Source of the DNA: Cellulomonas phragmiteti
GTDB lineage: Bacteria; Actinomycetota; Actinomycetes; Actinomycetales; Cellulomonadaceae
Reading direction: 5' to 3'
Length of the DNA stretch: 61,586 bases
NCBI RefSeq assembly: GCF_016862775.1
Contig: NZ_BONP01000023.1
Location: 1 to 61,586 of the forward strand
Below are positions 60,619 to 61,586 of this stretch, one piece after another. A program made the position numbers and the translations under genes. Position 1 is the stretch's first letter. Each line of letters opens with the position of its first letter. Under the pieces are notes generated by a model. It was not told the origin of the DNA, searched no databases, and was given only the letters and a program-made list of their open reading frames with translations.

Positions 60619-61485
60619 GTGACGCTCGCCGACCCCGTCCGACGCTGGCGCGCCCGCTCCGGCGAGGCGCTGTTCCTCCGTGTCGCCGGCCCCCACGGAC
60701 GGCGCAGCCGCTCCCGCATCCACGGGCGCCCGGGGCCGCGGTGGTTCGAGCCGGACGCGGCCGTGCGGGTCGTGCACGCCGACGCGTCGATGTTCGTCGG
60801 CGGGCTGCGCTCGCTGCTGCTGCAGTCGCTGCACCCGGCGGCCATGGCGGGCGTCGCCAGCCACTCGGACTTCCGTGACGACCCCTGGGGTCGGCTCGCC
60901 GGGACGAGCACGTTCCTCGCCACGACGGTGTTCGGCACCGCCGACGACGCGCAGGCGGCGGTCGACGCCGTCCGCACCATCCACCAGCGCGTGCGCGGCG
61001 TCACCCCCGACGGGATCGCGTACGCCGCCGACGACCCGGACCTGCTGCGCTGGGTGCACGTCGCGGAGATCGAGAGCTTCCTGGTCGCGCACACCCGCTA
61101 CGGCTCCCACCCCCTGAGCCCGGACCGCGCCGACGAGTACGTGGCCCAGACCGCGCGCGTCGGGCGCGCGCTCGGGGCCGTCGACGTGCCGGAGACCGTG
61201 GCGGAGCTGACCGCGGCGATCGAGGGGTACCGACCGGTGCTGCGCGCGACGCCGGCCGCGATCGACGCCGCCGCGTTCCTGCTGCGCGAGCCCCCGGTGC
61301 CGTGGACGCTGCGTCCCGGCTACTCGGCGCTGGCCTCCGCCGCCGTCGAGTCGCTGCCGCCGTGGGCGATCGACGAGCTGGGCCTGCGCCGCCCGGGGCG
61401 CGTCACCGGGCCGCTCGCCCGCGCCGCCGGGCACGGCGCGACCCGCACGATCCGGTGGCTCCTCGCGGGCCAGCCGGAGGGCTGA
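60619..61485 (+). CDS. Oxygenase MpaB family protein (DUF2236)
   Basis: A 288-residue protein of the MpaB/DUF2236 type, b-heme-linked latex-clearing-like oxygenases. Visible are LLLQSLHPAAMAGVASHSDFRDDPWGRL-type start region and the conserved WVHVAEIESFLVAHTRYG with candidate heme-binding His residues. The substrate is unknown in actinobacteria. GTG 60619 lies six bases after TACCGT; likely leaderless. It is the last gene in the window. Confidence 0.93.
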   Translation: MTLADPVRRWRARSGEALFLRVAGPHGRRSRSRIHGRPGPRWFEPDAAVRVVHADASMFVGGLRSLLLQSLHPAAMAGVASHSDFRDDPWGRLAGTSTFLATTVFGTADDAQAAVDAVRTIHQRVRGVTPDGIAYAADDPDLLRWVHVAEIESFLVAHTRYGSHPLSPDRADEYVAQTARVGRALGAVDVPETVAELTAAIEGYRPVLRATPAAIDAAAFLLREPPVPWTLRPGYSALASAAVESLPPWAIDELGLRRPGRVTGPLARAAGHGATRTIRWLLAGQPEG

Positions 61486-61527
61486 GAACGCCGGGGCACT
61501 GCGGAGCGGCGACACCGTCCCCACCCC

Positions 61528-61586
61528 GGCTGGATTGCTCTCTCACCACCCATGAAAGAGACCCACCCTCCAGGGGTGAGCGAGCG
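61528..61586. repeat. GTGAGAG-family repeat at the window edge
   Basis: GGCTGGATTGCTCTCTCACC begins the block, followed by a degenerate ATGAAAGAGACC and a forward GGGGTGAGCGAGCG that runs off the window. It lies downstream of the MpaB gene, as expected for the intergenic form of the family. Confidence 0.7.

Overview
The window is very GC-rich DNA (about 75% G+C) with many GTG starts, 1-4 nt start/stop overlaps, and many genes whose start codon lies 6-7 nt after a -10-like hexamer (leaderless). Gene content (C5-pathway heme cluster with a HemY-type oxidase, CsoR-CopZ-CopA, MpaB-type oxygenase, bacteriophytochrome-phosphatase) points to a high-GC actinobacterium, most likely Cellulomonadaceae. 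This assignment is from general resemblance, not a database search.

Layout. 0-2.6 kb is an accessory scar: the 3' end of an IS630-type transposase, an orphan RHS fragment, a small unknown gene, and a 5'-truncated RHS protein with a toxin-like tip plus an overlapping probable immunity gene. 2.6-8 kb holds purB, an unknown conserved-looking gene, a DUF255/thioredoxin-like protein and an SRPBCC protein. 8.1-16.9 kb is the heme locus: hemA on the minus strand, divergent from hemE-hemY, then hemC-hemD-hemB-hemL with 1-4 nt overlaps; together they take glutamyl-tRNA to the coproporphyrin stage. 17-22 kb holds a TSUP exporter with an Rrf2 regulator, then csoR-copZ-copA behind a palindromic CsoR-like operator. 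22-26.9 kb holds an SPFH/RHH pair, an ABC-2 exporter, a CPBP protease, an HdeD-like membrane protein and a small HTH gene with a double palindrome. 27-33.3 kb holds a flippase fused to a pseudokinase-like domain, a 45-aa gene behind a probable c-di-GMP-I riboswitch, csbD, an acyltransferase and a phytochrome-SpoIIE phosphatase. 33.3-49 kb is mixed housekeeping and transport (aldo/keto reductase, lipoprotein PBP, GNAT, LLM oxidoreductase, anti-sigma-like ATPase, aroD, AI-2E family, LysE, EamA, P450, DUF4143 ATPase, ArsR/AHSA1 pair, PFK). 49-61.6 kb holds a repeat array, a GH13 enzyme, a frameshifted methyltransferase, DUF2975/XRE, a quinone reductase-like MDR, GNAT, TetR with an FtsX-type ABC exporter, an ArgO/LysG-like pair and several small-domain genes.

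Two signals stand out. (1) At 29.66-29.94 kb on the minus strand, a GTGA-N6-TCAC (Crp/GlxR-like) palindrome is centred about 41-43 bp upstream of a predicted start site; the predicted RNA begins directly with a c-di-GMP-I (GEMM) aptamer and encodes a 45-aa protein, so cAMP and c-di-GMP inputs would converge on one microprotein. (2) A dispersed repeat family with core GTGAGAGAGCAATCCAGCC occurs as an intergenic array (49.06-49.41 kb), as a 19-bp hairpin (7.53 kb), at the window end, and in frame inside hemD and copA.
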